Made by a program: the position numbers and the translations under genes
NCBI GenBank assembly: GCA_023391625.1
Contig: JAEWAN010000034.1
Span: 914,698-978,697, forward strand
DNA length: 64,000 nucleotides
Source of the DNA: Bacteroidota bacterium
GTDB lineage: Bacteria; Bacteroidota; Bacteroidia; Bacteroidales; Paludibacteraceae
Direction of reading: 5' to 3'
Notes under the pieces: model-generated
The model's database searches: none
What the model was told of the DNA's origin: nothing
Seen by the model: the letters and a program-made list of their open reading frames with translations, nothing else
Shown here: one piece after another, positions 15,249 through 24,202 of the stretch
How the letters are laid out: every line of letters starts with the position of its first letter
Position numbering within the stretch: position 1 is the first letter of the stretch

Positions 15249-16133
15249 ATGAAACATTCTATATTAATATTAGGACATAAAGATCCACACTATTTATCTT
15301 CATTAACAGACTACTTCGATGAAGACTTTCTGATATACATCCATTTGGACAAAAAAAGTAAGATTTCAAAACATGAAATAATAAAACTGGCCCAGAAAAA
15401 AAACGTTGCTTTCATCAGTAAAAAATACAAAACCAACTGGGGAGGTTGTAATATACTCAAAGCGGAATTATACCTGATGAAAAGAGCATTAAAAGATAAT
15501 CCGGACGGATATATACATTTAATCAGCGGTCAGGACGTACCGACCAAAAGTTTAACCCATTTCAAACGGTTCTTCAACAAAAATGTAGGAAAAGAATTTT
15601 TAGAATACGAGCCTTTCCCCCGCAAAGAATGGGAAGGAGGCAGTTTTGCCCGTTTTCAATATTACAGACCTTATGATCTTTTTAACTGCAGAACCAAGAA
15701 AGGAGAGAAAATATGCAATAAAATCATACGATTTCAAATAAAACACAACCTAATCCGTAAAATACCACAACAATTCAATGTCCTATACGGAGGATCCGCC
15801 TGGTTTTCCCTATCTGCCGACTGCGTGCGCTACATACTTTACTACACCAAAAAACATCCTGCTTTTTACAGAAAGCTTAAATATACTTTTGCGTCGGATG
15901 AAACATATATAAATACTGTTTTAGCACACAGCGGATTTAAAGATAATATCGTAAATAACAACTTAAGATATATAAACTGGAGTTACAAATATGGCAGTTA
16001 CCCGGCCATTTTAGATGAAAACGACTACATAGAAATACAACAAAGCGATGCCTTATTTGCACGGAAAATAGCTTTTCCTGCCTCAAACACATTGATAAAA
16101 AAACTAAATACGATAATAATGCCAAGAAAATAA
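15249..16133 (+). CDS. Core-2/I-branching-type beta-GlcNAc/xylosyltransferase (GT14)
   Basis: A 294-residue protein matching the Branch family: ILILGHKDPHYL at the start, FLIYIHLDKKS, NWGGCNILKAELYLMKRAL, YIHLISGQDVPTKS, then GGSAWFSLSADCVRYIL and FASDETYINTVL. The HLISGQDVP and SDE motifs mark GT14 enzymes. It is soluble and cytoplasmic. Third gene of the operon, with 49 bp before it. Bacteroidota GT14 enzymes usually act on surface polysaccharides or glycoproteins; the acceptor here is not known. Confidence 0.85.
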   Translation: MKHSILILGHKDPHYLSSLTDYFDEDFLIYIHLDKKSKISKHEIIKLAQKKNVAFISKKYKTNWGGCNILKAELYLMKRALKDNPDGYIHLISGQDVPTKSLTHFKRFFNKNVGKEFLEYEPFPRKEWEGGSFARFQYYRPYDLFNCRTKKGEKICNKIIRFQIKHNLIRKIPQQFNVLYGGSAWFSLSADCVRYILYYTKKHPAFYRKLKYTFASDETYINTVLAHSGFKDNIVNNNLRYINWSYKYGSYPAILDENDYIEIQQSDALFARKIAFPASNTLIKKLNTIIMPRK

Positions 16134-16181
16134 AAAATCAACCCAATCATTTATTATAAAATTACAGAAGCGAGACAAATC

Positions 16182-16961
16182 ATGAAAACTCAAAAGAATA
16201 AATCTCTGGCCATCCTTTTTCAAACTCATATAATCAATGATTCTATTTTAAAAAGATTTCATGAACTATATAAATCCATGAGAAATAAGGCCGATGTCTT
16301 TCTGCTGTTCCAGAGCGAGCCGAATGAAAATGATAAAAACATTCCGAAAAAATATCCTTGTTACGATTATAATTATAAGAGTTTAAACACATTGGGGTAT
16401 AACCCTATAAAAAAAACGATTATTCCCGGAAGTGCACACTTTCCACTATTACAGTTTTATAAAGATTATCCGCAATATCAATATTACTGGAACATAGAAT
16501 ATGATGTGATATTTACCGGAAAATGGAATTCTTTTTTCAAATATTATCAGAATATACAAGCAGACTTCATCACATCACATGTAACAAGATATTACGAGGA
16601 CGAAGACTGGTATTGGTGGGATACATTAAAACTCATTGACATATACATAAAAAAAGAAAATTTCATCATGTCGTTCAACCCCATATACCGTATTTCAAAC
16701 AGAGGGCTTAATCTGCTTAATCACACTTTAGCTGACGGTAATACGGGACACCATGAAGTCATAATACCAACTCTGTTTTATCACTATAACTACAAGATAC
16801 TGGATATGAAGGGCGAAGGAGAGTTCAGAGAAAAAAACTTCGCAGGAAGCCCTCTAAAAATAAAATCGTTTATAAGTACCGACTCCATGCGCTTCCGCCC
16901 CTGCATTGAAGAAGAAGAAATAACACAAAAAAATCAGTTATACCATCCGGTAAAATTCTGA
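16182..16961 (+). CDS. Glycosyltransferase-like protein, 259 aa
   Basis: The start (SLAILFQTHIINDSILKRF) and the central YYWNIEYDVIFTG, where Glu-Tyr-Asp occupies the place of a metal-binding DxD, suggest a GT-A fold. The rest is aromatic (YYEDEDWYWWDTL) and ends in an HPV motif. No signal peptide. The family is not securely recognised. It shows the same overall plan as the next gene (an acidic WxxE-D motif mid-protein), so the two may be distant paralogues. Fourth gene of the operon. Confidence 0.55.
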   Translation: MKTQKNKSLAILFQTHIINDSILKRFHELYKSMRNKADVFLLFQSEPNENDKNIPKKYPCYDYNYKSLNTLGYNPIKKTIIPGSAHFPLLQFYKDYPQYQYYWNIEYDVIFTGKWNSFFKYYQNIQADFITSHVTRYYEDEDWYWWDTLKLIDIYIKKENFIMSFNPIYRISNRGLNLLNHTLADGNTGHHEVIIPTLFYHYNYKILDMKGEGEFREKNFAGSPLKIKSFISTDSMRFRPCIEEEEITQKNQLYHPVKF

Positions 16962-16992
16962 TATAAACCCAAAATTTTATACCCCAATAACA

Positions 16993-17859
16993 ATGGAAAA
17001 CTCTATTATAATTTTCAGGTTTCACAACCATTTCTCCGTATGCAAAAGCAGGCTAAAAATGCTTCAGTTTCACAATCCGGATATTCCTGTTTATGGGATA
17101 TATGGGGGAGAGAGCCAGAATCTCCAGACATGCAGAAAAAAATTAGAAAAATACTTTAAAAATTTATGGATAATTCCGGAATGGCTATCCGACGCCAAAT
17201 GGTCTAATTTTGAAACCATTCTTAAGGTATGGTACTCACGTATAGGCAAAGATATTGATTTTGACAGAGCATACATTATTGAGTGGGATTTATTACTGTT
17301 AGACAGTTTAGAGAATATTTACCATAACATCGGCATTAACGAAGTTGGAGTCACAGGACTGATTCCTGTAGATAAAATAAAAAATAAATGGTACTGGAGC
17401 ACTGATGAAAGTCAGAAAAGAAAACTAGAATATGTATTTTCTCTGGCAAAGCAATACTATAATCACCATTCTCTCTTCTATGCATCATTAGGACCCGGGT
17501 TATGTTTCCCAAAATCCTATCTGGAAAACTTTGCGAAACTGAATTTGCCGACTATTTGCCACGAAGAAATATATTTTCCTTTATTCGCCCAATTATTCAA
17601 CTATTCTTTAAAAGATACCGGATTTTTTAATGGATGGTTTGATGATAAAGAAAGAAGGTATTTTAACTGTGAAAAAAAATATATAAGCAAAAAAACTATC
17701 AGAACAGAATTTCTGCTCCACGGGCGCAAGGTATTCCACCCGTATCAAAAACAGTTTCTCCGCATAAACCCAATAGAAAAAGCAATTTTTATCATTTGCC
17801 GAAAAATAAAAAGAATCATATTCTACAAAAAACAAGAGCTTTCTTTATGCAGTAAATAA
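16993..17859 (+). CDS. Glycosyltransferase-like protein, 288 aa
   Basis: Starts IIIFRFHNHFSVCKSRL and has a candidate metal site AYIIEWDLLLLDSL (about 93-106) after a Gly/Ser-rich region (IYGGESQN). A second block, FYASLGPGLCFPKSYL, then ICHEEIYFPLFAQL, resembles acceptor-binding parts of GT-A enzymes. The tail is strongly basic and hydrophobic (RKIKRIIFYKKQEL), possibly a peripheral membrane anchor. Last gene of the LanC-like operon. Enzyme class is inferred. Confidence 0.55.
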   Translation: MENSIIIFRFHNHFSVCKSRLKMLQFHNPDIPVYGIYGGESQNLQTCRKKLEKYFKNLWIIPEWLSDAKWSNFETILKVWYSRIGKDIDFDRAYIIEWDLLLLDSLENIYHNIGINEVGVTGLIPVDKIKNKWYWSTDESQKRKLEYVFSLAKQYYNHHSLFYASLGPGLCFPKSYLENFAKLNLPTICHEEIYFPLFAQLFNYSLKDTGFFNGWFDDKERRYFNCEKKYISKKTIRTEFLLHGRKVFHPYQKQFLRINPIEKAIFIICRKIKRIIFYKKQELSLCSK

Positions 17860-17926
17860 ACAACAATAAAAAAAGTAAAGCTCCAATCATAGGTAATTTA
17901 AGCCGACATCCTCCTTATTCATCAAA

Positions 17927-17993
17927 AGATTTCTACATGTAGAAATCTAAACAACTGATTTCAATATAAATACGAATTATATTTCTTCTTTTG
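17927..17993 (+). promoter_or_regulatory. ACATGT palindrome plus -7 box, GT2 gene promoter
   Basis: A perfect 22-bp palindrome at 17927-17948 (arms AGATTTCTACA and TGTAGAAATCT). The -7-type box TTCTTTTG is at 17986-17993, with exactly the same centre-to-G distance (55.5 bp) as at 12409 and 24107. The ATG follows 27 bp later. No -33 box. Confidence 0.65.
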
Positions 17994-18019
17994 TACATAA
18001 TTAATATAAAATAATCCAT

Positions 18020-19000
18020 ATGAAACTAAGTATCATTATACCACAGTACAACGAATCGGAAAAAATTATTTTTCCTCTTTTATCATCTATCGACAATCAA
18101 TTAGGCATCGATTTCAACGAGTTGGAACTATTAATTCTGAATGACTGTTCTAACGTCATATTAGAAAAAAACTTCTTCAAACAGTTTGTAAACATTAAAC
18201 CCCAATACATTAAACTTAAAAAAAATATCGGGTTAGGAATGTGTCGCAGAAAAGGTTTAGCCAAAGCAACCGGAGAATATGTCATGTTCTGCGATGCCGA
18301 CGATATGTTTTATCACTCCGGAGTATTGGGCATGTTTTTTAACGAGATAGACACCAAACACCCGGACATATGCACCTCTTCATGGCTGGAAGAACAAAAA
18401 ATCAACGGGAAGTATAAATACATACAACACAAAATTGAAGCAACCTGGGTACACGGAAAAATTTTCAGGAAACAGTATCTAATTGATAATGATATAAATT
18501 TCCATCCTAAATTCAGGGTACATGAAGACACTTATTTTGTAGGTCTGGCATTTGACCTGACTTCAAACAAAAATTACCTGGACAATATAACTTATGTATG
18601 GAAATACAATGAAAATAGTTTTACCCGTCAGGATAATGCCTCTTATTCTTACAAAGAATTTAATGTGTTCATTGATTCCGTTACCGAACTTATAAAAGCC
18701 ATAGAAAAACGGAAACCGGAGTTACTTCCCTATCGGGTCACCCAGTTTTTACTATCTGTCTATTTCTCCTTGCAATTACCTTATTGGGAAACGGAAGACT
18801 GCATTTCTTACAAAGAAAAAAGCGAAGAGCTATTTCAGAAATTTTTCCAAAAATATGCCGTGTACTATGATCAGTATCCAATAGAACAATATAACGATCT
18901 TTATAAAGAAGAAAAAAATAAGATATTCCCTGGAAATTACTTTCCTGAAAAAGAAACGGTGGAATGTTTCATACAAAGAATGAGGAATAAAAAGAAATAA
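18020..19000 (+). CDS. Family 2 glycosyltransferase
   Basis: A 326-residue GT-A enzyme. It has KLSIIIPQYNESEKI at the start, ELLILNDCSN, GLGMCRRKGLAKATGEYVMF and the metal-binding DADD at 92-95, all classic GT2 features. A C-terminal helical part (about 230-326) is of unknown role. There is no membrane anchor. It has its own promoter with the palindromic operator rather than being read from the LanC-like operon, and is followed by a bidirectional terminator. Confidence 0.88.
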   Translation: MKLSIIIPQYNESEKIIFPLLSSIDNQLGIDFNELELLILNDCSNVILEKNFFKQFVNIKPQYIKLKKNIGLGMCRRKGLAKATGEYVMFCDADDMFYHSGVLGMFFNEIDTKHPDICTSSWLEEQKINGKYKYIQHKIEATWVHGKIFRKQYLIDNDINFHPKFRVHEDTYFVGLAFDLTSNKNYLDNITYVWKYNENSFTRQDNASYSYKEFNVFIDSVTELIKAIEKRKPELLPYRVTQFLLSVYFSLQLPYWETEDCISYKEKSEELFQKFFQKYAVYYDQYPIEQYNDLYKEEKNKIFPGNYFPEKETVECFIQRMRNKKK

Positions 19001-19044
19001 CCCTAAAATTTACAAACAGAATTTTAAAACATTATACCACAAAA

Positions 19045-19090
19045 CAGACTAGTCCTAATAAACAATTATATGTTTATTAGGACTAGTCTG
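19045..19090. terminator. Bidirectional terminator with perfect 19-bp stem
   Basis: Arms 19045-19063 and 19072-19090 are exact reverse complements around an 8-nt loop. It separates the rightward GT2 gene from the leftward prohibitin-like gene; T-runs are weak. Confidence 0.7.
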
Positions 19091-19104
19091 ATAAAAGAAT
19101 AATT

Positions 19105-19842
19105 CTATTTTATAGTTATAAAAGGCAACTGACCTCCGCTATAATATTGAGGCATTTTTCCGTCCCATTTATTAATAGCCATTTCCTGTAATACCATGTC
19201 CGATAATGAAGCCTGTTTTATCTTTTGAGCTTCCGCTTCCAGCTTCATTCGTTCCAATGTAAATTTAGCTGCCAAAGCACCCTGTTCCGCAATCTTTTTA
19301 TCTTCAATTGCTTTATTAAATTCATCGCTGAAATCATGATTCGTGATCAGCAGACTTTTCACAAGGATACCCGTTCCGGAAACCTGATTGGCAAAAGAAG
19401 TATTAATCCGACTGGATATTTCCGCCCGTTTTTCTACAAACGCTTCAATAGGATATTCCGCAATAATAGCATTTATTTTTTCCGACAAAGTAGGACGAAT
19501 CAAGGTGTTTTCAATATTAGTGCCATACGTCTGGAATATCTGTCCCACTTTCTGGGGATCTAGGGAATATACCAATCCCACCTCTACTGCAATAGTCTGA
19601 ATATCGCTGGATGACACATTCAGATTCACCGTCAAATTATGGTCACGGATAGACATCTTTTTCACATCATCAATAAAAGGCACCTTTACGTTCAATCCTT
19701 CTCCCGCTACTCCGGTCAATCTACCTAAACGCAGAATAACTCCCCGTTCTCCCGTATCAATCGTGTAAAAACTATTAGCCAACAAAATGATCAAGACAAA
19801 AGCGACAATAGCCAAAGCTATGTGTTTTACAGTTACTTTCAT
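19105..19842 (-). CDS. Prohibitin-family (SPFH/Band 7) membrane protein
   Basis: A 245-residue protein with one N-terminal membrane helix (about 8-26, IALAIVAFVLIILLANSFY) and then the SPFH domain (TIDTGERGVILRLGRLTG, through to the helical AEAQKIKQASL region). Such proteins form ring scaffolds in the inner membrane and often act with membrane proteases. It stands alone, 25 bp downstream of serB on the same strand, so co-transcription with serB is possible. Confidence 0.85.
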   Translation of the reverse strand: MKVTVKHIALAIVAFVLIILLANSFYTIDTGERGVILRLGRLTGVAGEGLNVKVPFIDDVKKMSIRDHNLTVNLNVSSSDIQTIAVEVGLVYSLDPQKVGQIFQTYGTNIENTLIRPTLSEKINAIIAEYPIEAFVEKRAEISSRINTSFANQVSGTGILVKSLLITNHDFSDEFNKAIEDKKIAEQGALAAKFTLERMKLEAEAQKIKQASLSDMVLQEMAINKWDGKMPQYYSGGQLPFITIK

Positions 19843-19867
19843 GTTTTTTTATTTAAATTATTAATTG

Positions 19868-21091
19868 CTAAGCATCAATATAAATGTCCCGGAAACCCAG
19901 GAAGTAGAGGATACCGTCCAACCCGATAGTCGATATAGATTGACGGGCATTCTCTTTCACTTTCGGTTTAGCATGAAATGCAATGCCCAAACCAGCCAGA
20001 TTTAACATTGGCAAATCATTAGCCCCATCCCCCACAGCAATGACCTGTTCCAGATTTATCCGTTCTTTTTCTGCTATACGTTGAAGAAGCTCGGCTTTCC
20101 TTTTTCCGTTGATTATATCACCCACATAATTGCCGGTCAACTTGCCGTCTTTTATTTCCAACTCATTGGCATACACATAATCAACATCAAACTTCCGTTT
20201 CAAATAGTTACCAAAATAAGTAAATCCTCCCGATAAAATGGCAATTTTCATTCCTATCTTTTTAAGAATATGCATCAAACGTTCCGCACCCTCCATAATA
20301 GGCAGATTCTCCGCTATCTCTATCATCACATGTTCATCCAATCCTTTCAGCAACGCTACCCGCTGTTTAAAGCTCTCATCAAAATCAATTTCACCACGCA
20401 TAGCCGATTCCGTTATGGCCCTGATCTGTTTTCCAACTCCGGCACGGTCTGCCAGTTCATCAATCACTTCCGTCTTTATAAGCGTGGAATCCATATCAAA
20501 ACAAATCAACCTACGGTTTCTTCGGTATATATCATCCTTTTGAAACGAAATATCAATTCCCAGTTCTGCGGAATATTTCAAAAAATCGGCGGAAAGCGCC
20601 TGTTTATCCTGCAATTCTCCCCGCACGGAAAGTTCCACACAAAAACGGCTTGTATCTTCCCTACCCAAATCCAAAGATGGACGCCCGGTCAGACGTTTTA
20701 TCGAATCAATATTAAGATTCTCTTTTGCAACAGCTTCTGTTATCAAAGACAGCTGCTCTGCTGTAATAATTTTACCCAGTAAAGTAACGATGTACCGGCT
20801 TTTTCCCTGACGGGTAACCCAATTATTATACCTCTCTACAGATACCGGAGTAAATCTCGCAACCAGGTTCAATTCCGAACATTTAAACAAAACCTCTTTC
20901 AAAATATGACCTGAAGCAATTTCGTTTTCTGTTCTAAAAAGTATTCCCAATGATAAAGTATGATGTATATCTGCCTGTCCTATATCCAGGATAGTAGCAT
21001 TGTATTTTCCTAAAATTCCGGTTATCGCAGCCGTTACACCAGGTTTATCCTCCCCCGATACGCTAATAAGTATTATCTCACTATGTGGCAT
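19868..21091 (-). CDS. serB: Phosphoserine phosphatase with N-terminal ACT domains
   Basis: A 407-residue protein. Residues 1-170 are two ACT-like regulatory domains (ILISVSGEDKPGVTAAITGIL at the start). The HAD phosphatase domain follows: FDMDSTLIKTE (motif I nucleophile Asp), ILSGGF (motif II), KRKAELLQ (Lys) and VGDGANDLPML (motif III). It hydrolyses 3-phosphoserine to serine, the last step of serine synthesis. ACT domains suggest allosteric control by serine. All catalytic residues are present. Confidence 0.93.
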   Translation of the reverse strand: MPHSEIILISVSGEDKPGVTAAITGILGKYNATILDIGQADIHHTLSLGILFRTENEIASGHILKEVLFKCSELNLVARFTPVSVERYNNWVTRQGKSRYIVTLLGKIITAEQLSLITEAVAKENLNIDSIKRLTGRPSLDLGREDTSRFCVELSVRGELQDKQALSADFLKYSAELGIDISFQKDDIYRRNRRLICFDMDSTLIKTEVIDELADRAGVGKQIRAITESAMRGEIDFDESFKQRVALLKGLDEHVMIEIAENLPIMEGAERLMHILKKIGMKIAILSGGFTYFGNYLKRKFDVDYVYANELEIKDGKLTGNYVGDIINGKRKAELLQRIAEKERINLEQVIAVGDGANDLPMLNLAGLGIAFHAKPKVKENARQSISTIGLDGILYFLGFRDIYIDA

Positions 21092-21189
21092 ATACGTTAA
21101 TCTCTAAATTAAAACAAGTTTCAAAATACTGTTAAAGCATATTTTCAGTACAAAGAAAGAAGTTTTTTCTGAGAATCACATTAACTATT

Positions 21190-22548
21190 CTAATAATTCA
21201 GATAACTCTCATAGGTTTTCAAAACATTTCTTACATAATTTATGGGTTCTTTTGCATTAAAACGCCCGAACTTCACAACCTCACTCTGATAAAACACCGG
21301 TTCTTTTTTCTGGGCAAGGAAATACTCTACATTATTATTCCACACATAGGGATTACGCCCATACCTTCTTGCCAAAGCCATGGCATCCAGCACATGCGCC
21401 TGTCCCCCATTATAAGAAGCCAGAACAAACTTTACACGCTCATCCCGATTCTCTACTTTTTTAAATATCTTGTCCAAATCTTTAAAATACTCCACAGCAG
21501 CACGGATATTGTCTTCCGGATCAAAAACATCCAACGAGTCAAGTCCATACGCTGCAGCCGTAAAAGGCATTAATTGCATAAGCCCGGCAGCTCCGGCCTG
21601 CGATACGGACAAAGGATCAAAAGTGGATTCATTAAAAGCCACTGCCGCCAGAAGCCTCCAATCCCAATCTACCACCGGAGCATACTTTTTAAACAATGCA
21701 TCATAAGGAGATATCCGTCCGGCTTGCCTCATCTTTCTCAAAGAATAATAAGGATTTTTCTTTTCGTATTTTCGTCTCAGGTTTTGATGTAAAGCCTGTA
21801 CACGAGGCTGCTCCTCCCAAGCCGTTAAAAGGCTGTCCAATAAAAAATCATCCTTACGTAAAACCCATCCCCGGCATTGCTCCAAACTCACCGGAACATG
21901 GTAACTCAACTGCGGATAATAATTCCGAAACAGCGTTGCATGATCGTAATACGCTACAGTATAAGGAATTTCTCCTAACATGACCTTTTCCAGCAAATCA
22001 TCATCCGATAAATCATCATCAGCTATGACAATACATACAGACCCTCCAATCTCATCATTCAAGTTACGTAAACGGGAATAAAAAGCCGTACTGTCTTTCA
22101 CATGAACTTCCTTTCCCGCAAGATCTGTCACATCCAGCAAAGCATCCTGTCCCACACGTTGAATCAAGACCTGATGAGAATTAAATTTAGGAAAAACAAC
22201 CGCATACTTCTCTTTTATTTCTTTTGTTTCCGTAATGGGGAAACAAACCACATCCACCAGATTGGAATCTAACAACTGTAACAAACCAGCTTCCCTATGT
22301 ACTGTTTTTACATCCAGTGCAACCCCTAAGTAGTCCGCCAGATTTCTGGCCATTTCAAAATGATATCCATATTCCTTACCGTCTGTTTTAAAATAAGTGG
22401 TTGCCCCATACATGGTAGCAACACGTAAAGTAGCAAGATCACGCACACTATCCACATCATAAACATTCTGTGTTTCCTGCACACTATCCTTACTACAAGC
22501 AGTAAAAAAGACAACCGATATGAGCAGCAACAAGGTTTTTCTAATCAT
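21190..22548 (-). CDS. MltF-like membrane-bound lytic transglycosylase (lipoprotein)
   Basis: I start it at MIRKTLLLL (22548), which overlaps the upstream gene by 8 bp and gives a clean lipoprotein signal (lipobox FFTAC); the frame itself opens at 22569. After the Cys comes a periplasmic substrate-binding protein family 3 domain (about 35-245), then an SLT lytic transglycosylase domain (about 280-435) with catalytic Glu in AFNESTFDP and GAAGLMQLMP. This two-domain order is that of MltF. It cleaves peptidoglycan glycan strands in the periplasm. Confidence 0.9.
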   Translation of the reverse strand: MIRKTLLLLISVVFFTACSKDSVQETQNVYDVDSVRDLATLRVATMYGATTYFKTDGKEYGYHFEMARNLADYLGVALDVKTVHREAGLLQLLDSNLVDVVCFPITETKEIKEKYAVVFPKFNSHQVLIQRVGQDALLDVTDLAGKEVHVKDSTAFYSRLRNLNDEIGGSVCIVIADDDLSDDDLLEKVMLGEIPYTVAYYDHATLFRNYYPQLSYHVPVSLEQCRGWVLRKDDFLLDSLLTAWEEQPRVQALHQNLRRKYEKKNPYYSLRKMRQAGRISPYDALFKKYAPVVDWDWRLLAAVAFNESTFDPLSVSQAGAAGLMQLMPFTAAAYGLDSLDVFDPEDNIRAAVEYFKDLDKIFKKVENRDERVKFVLASYNGGQAHVLDAMALARRYGRNPYVWNNNVEYFLAQKKEPVFYQSEVVKFGRFNAKEPINYVRNVLKTYESYLNY

Positions 22549-23293
22549 AAGCTGCCGGAATATGTTCAATATTCATTTCATTGATAATATCAAAATGATT
22601 CAATCTCAAAAAAACCTGTGCTGTCGCCAATACATCTTTCTGGCAATACAAAGCAATTCGCCCCAGGTTTCCTTCCTGATAATACACTTCAGCCACCTGA
22701 CTCCCGTCAATATCATCTTTAGGAGTCTGAATACCTAAAACAGCAGTAAGCAGCTTCAGAGAAGTAAAACTTTTTCGGTCACCGAATTTCCACAATTCCA
22801 TAGTATCCAGAAAAGCAACTTCCCAGGGCTTTTTACCGGAGACATCAAGGATATAAGGTATTGTTAACCCATTAATAACCATACGCCTACAAATATAAGG
22901 TATATCAAACTCCTTGATATTATGCCCGCAAAACAGATAATCCACTGTGCAACAATGTTCATTTACCAGTTGAGAGAAATCCTGTAAAATTTTCCTTTCA
23001 TCATGAGCTGTAAATGATTTCGTACGAAAACACATCTCATTGTTCTTATAGTATATAAATCCTACGGAAATACAGACTATCTTTCCAAACTCAGAATAAA
23101 TCCCTGCATTCGTGTTATAGGCCTCAGCCGGAGTCACCGAATCATCATATTTTTCCTGAAAATACTTTTGCAGTGTCATAAACTTTTCTTCCCACAAACA
23201 AGCCATATTCTGAGGCAACAAAGAAAAATCGGAAACTCCCGGCACCGTTTCAATATCCAAAAACAATATTTGTGTTAAATCATAATTCTGCAT
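22541..23293 (-). CDS. Predicted 3'-5' exonuclease (DEDD, PolB-exo-like)
   Basis: A 250-residue ribonuclease H-fold exonuclease: FLDIETVPG supplies the first Asp/Glu pair (about 13-15), CGHNIKEFDIPYI the second Asp, and IALYCQKDVLATA the YxxxD motif. This matches the stand-alone exonuclease family related to the proofreading domain of family B polymerases. Its stop overlaps the MltF-like start by 8 bp, and uridine kinase lies 25 bp upstream on the same strand. Confidence 0.85.
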   Translation of the reverse strand: MQNYDLTQILFLDIETVPGVSDFSLLPQNMACLWEEKFMTLQKYFQEKYDDSVTPAEAYNTNAGIYSEFGKIVCISVGFIYYKNNEMCFRTKSFTAHDERKILQDFSQLVNEHCCTVDYLFCGHNIKEFDIPYICRRMVINGLTIPYILDVSGKKPWEVAFLDTMELWKFGDRKSFTSLKLLTAVLGIQTPKDDIDGSQVAEVYYQEGNLGRIALYCQKDVLATAQVFLRLNHFDIINEMNIEHIPAAYD

Positions 23294-23318
23294 ATCATCA
23301 TCTCCCCATTATAATATA

Positions 23319-23936
23319 TTACTTTCCTAAACAATCCGAAAGGTAACCAACCAACACATCAATTCCTATTTTATTCCGCTTTCCACGCGGAATTATAATA
23401 TCCGCCAATTTTCTGCCTGGCTCCACAAACTGTTGATGCATTGGTTTCTGCAGGTGTTCATACCTATCCATCACTTGCTCTATCGTACGCCCACGCTTTA
23501 CAACATCCCTTTTTATCAATCTTAACAGACGGTCATCCGCATCTACATCCACAAAAACCTTGACATCCAGTAATTCCAGCAGTTCCGGATGAGAAAAAAC
23601 CAGTATTCCTTCTACAATAACACATTCACCCGGTTCCAACACAAGGGTATCTTCTGAGCGTAAACAAGTAACATAGGAATACATTGGCTGCTCTATCTTC
23701 TTACCAGCTTTCAAATCTTTCAAATGCCGGACAAGCAAGTCAAAATCAACCGAATCCGGATGATCAAAATTCTGTTTTAGACGCTCCTCCTCCGGTAAAT
23801 CCGAAGCATCTTTATAATAAGAATCCTGAGGCAATAAAACTACGCGATGATCCGCCAGCCTGTCTGCCACTTCACGAGCTATGGCTGTCTTTCCAGAACT
23901 GGTGCCACCAACTATACCTACAATTAACATGCTCAA
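23319..23936 (-). CDS. udk: Uridine kinase
   Basis: A 205-residue P-loop kinase with GIVGGTSSGKTAIA (Walker A, about 9-18), the substrate region DSYYKD, NFDHPDSVDFDLL, and the lid RDVVKRGRTIEQVMDRY. It phosphorylates uridine and cytidine in pyrimidine salvage. Full family length. First gene of a leftward udk-exonuclease-mltF-like group. The start at 23936 or at the third residue Met are both possible. Confidence 0.93.
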   Translation of the reverse strand: MSMLIVGIVGGTSSGKTAIAREVADRLADHRVVLLPQDSYYKDASDLPEEERLKQNFDHPDSVDFDLLVRHLKDLKAGKKIEQPMYSYVTCLRSEDTLVLEPGECVIVEGILVFSHPELLELLDVKVFVDVDADDRLLRLIKRDVVKRGRTIEQVMDRYEHLQKPMHQQFVEPGRKLADIIIPRGKRNKIGIDVLVGYLSDCLGK

Positions 23937-24106
23937 AACATTTGATTTTAAGTACTAAAATAACGAAATTATATTTTAACAAACAAGAGCTATATGCTTT
24001 TTAAGTATTATTGACCTTTATAATAACAAAACAAGACAGAACATATATCTATACACAACTAACAAAAAGAATCCTCATTCCTATTTTCAGAGGCTTACAC
24101 ACCGGT

Positions 24107-24173
24107 ATTTTTCTACATGTAGAAATCTAATACTAAAAACACCGCACAACACCACGCTTTTTTATTTCTTTTG
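24107..24173 (+). promoter_or_regulatory. ACATGT palindrome plus -7 box, methyltransferase-like gene promoter
   Basis: The right arm at 24107-24128 is identical to that at 17927 (TGTAGAAATCT); the left arm has two mismatches. The -7-type box TTCTTTTG at 24166-24173 is identical to the one at 17986 and at the same 55.5-bp distance from the palindrome centre. The ATG follows 30 bp later. Confidence 0.65.
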
Positions 24174-24202
24174 CAAAAAATCTTTTTAAAAAGACTAAAG
24201 CT

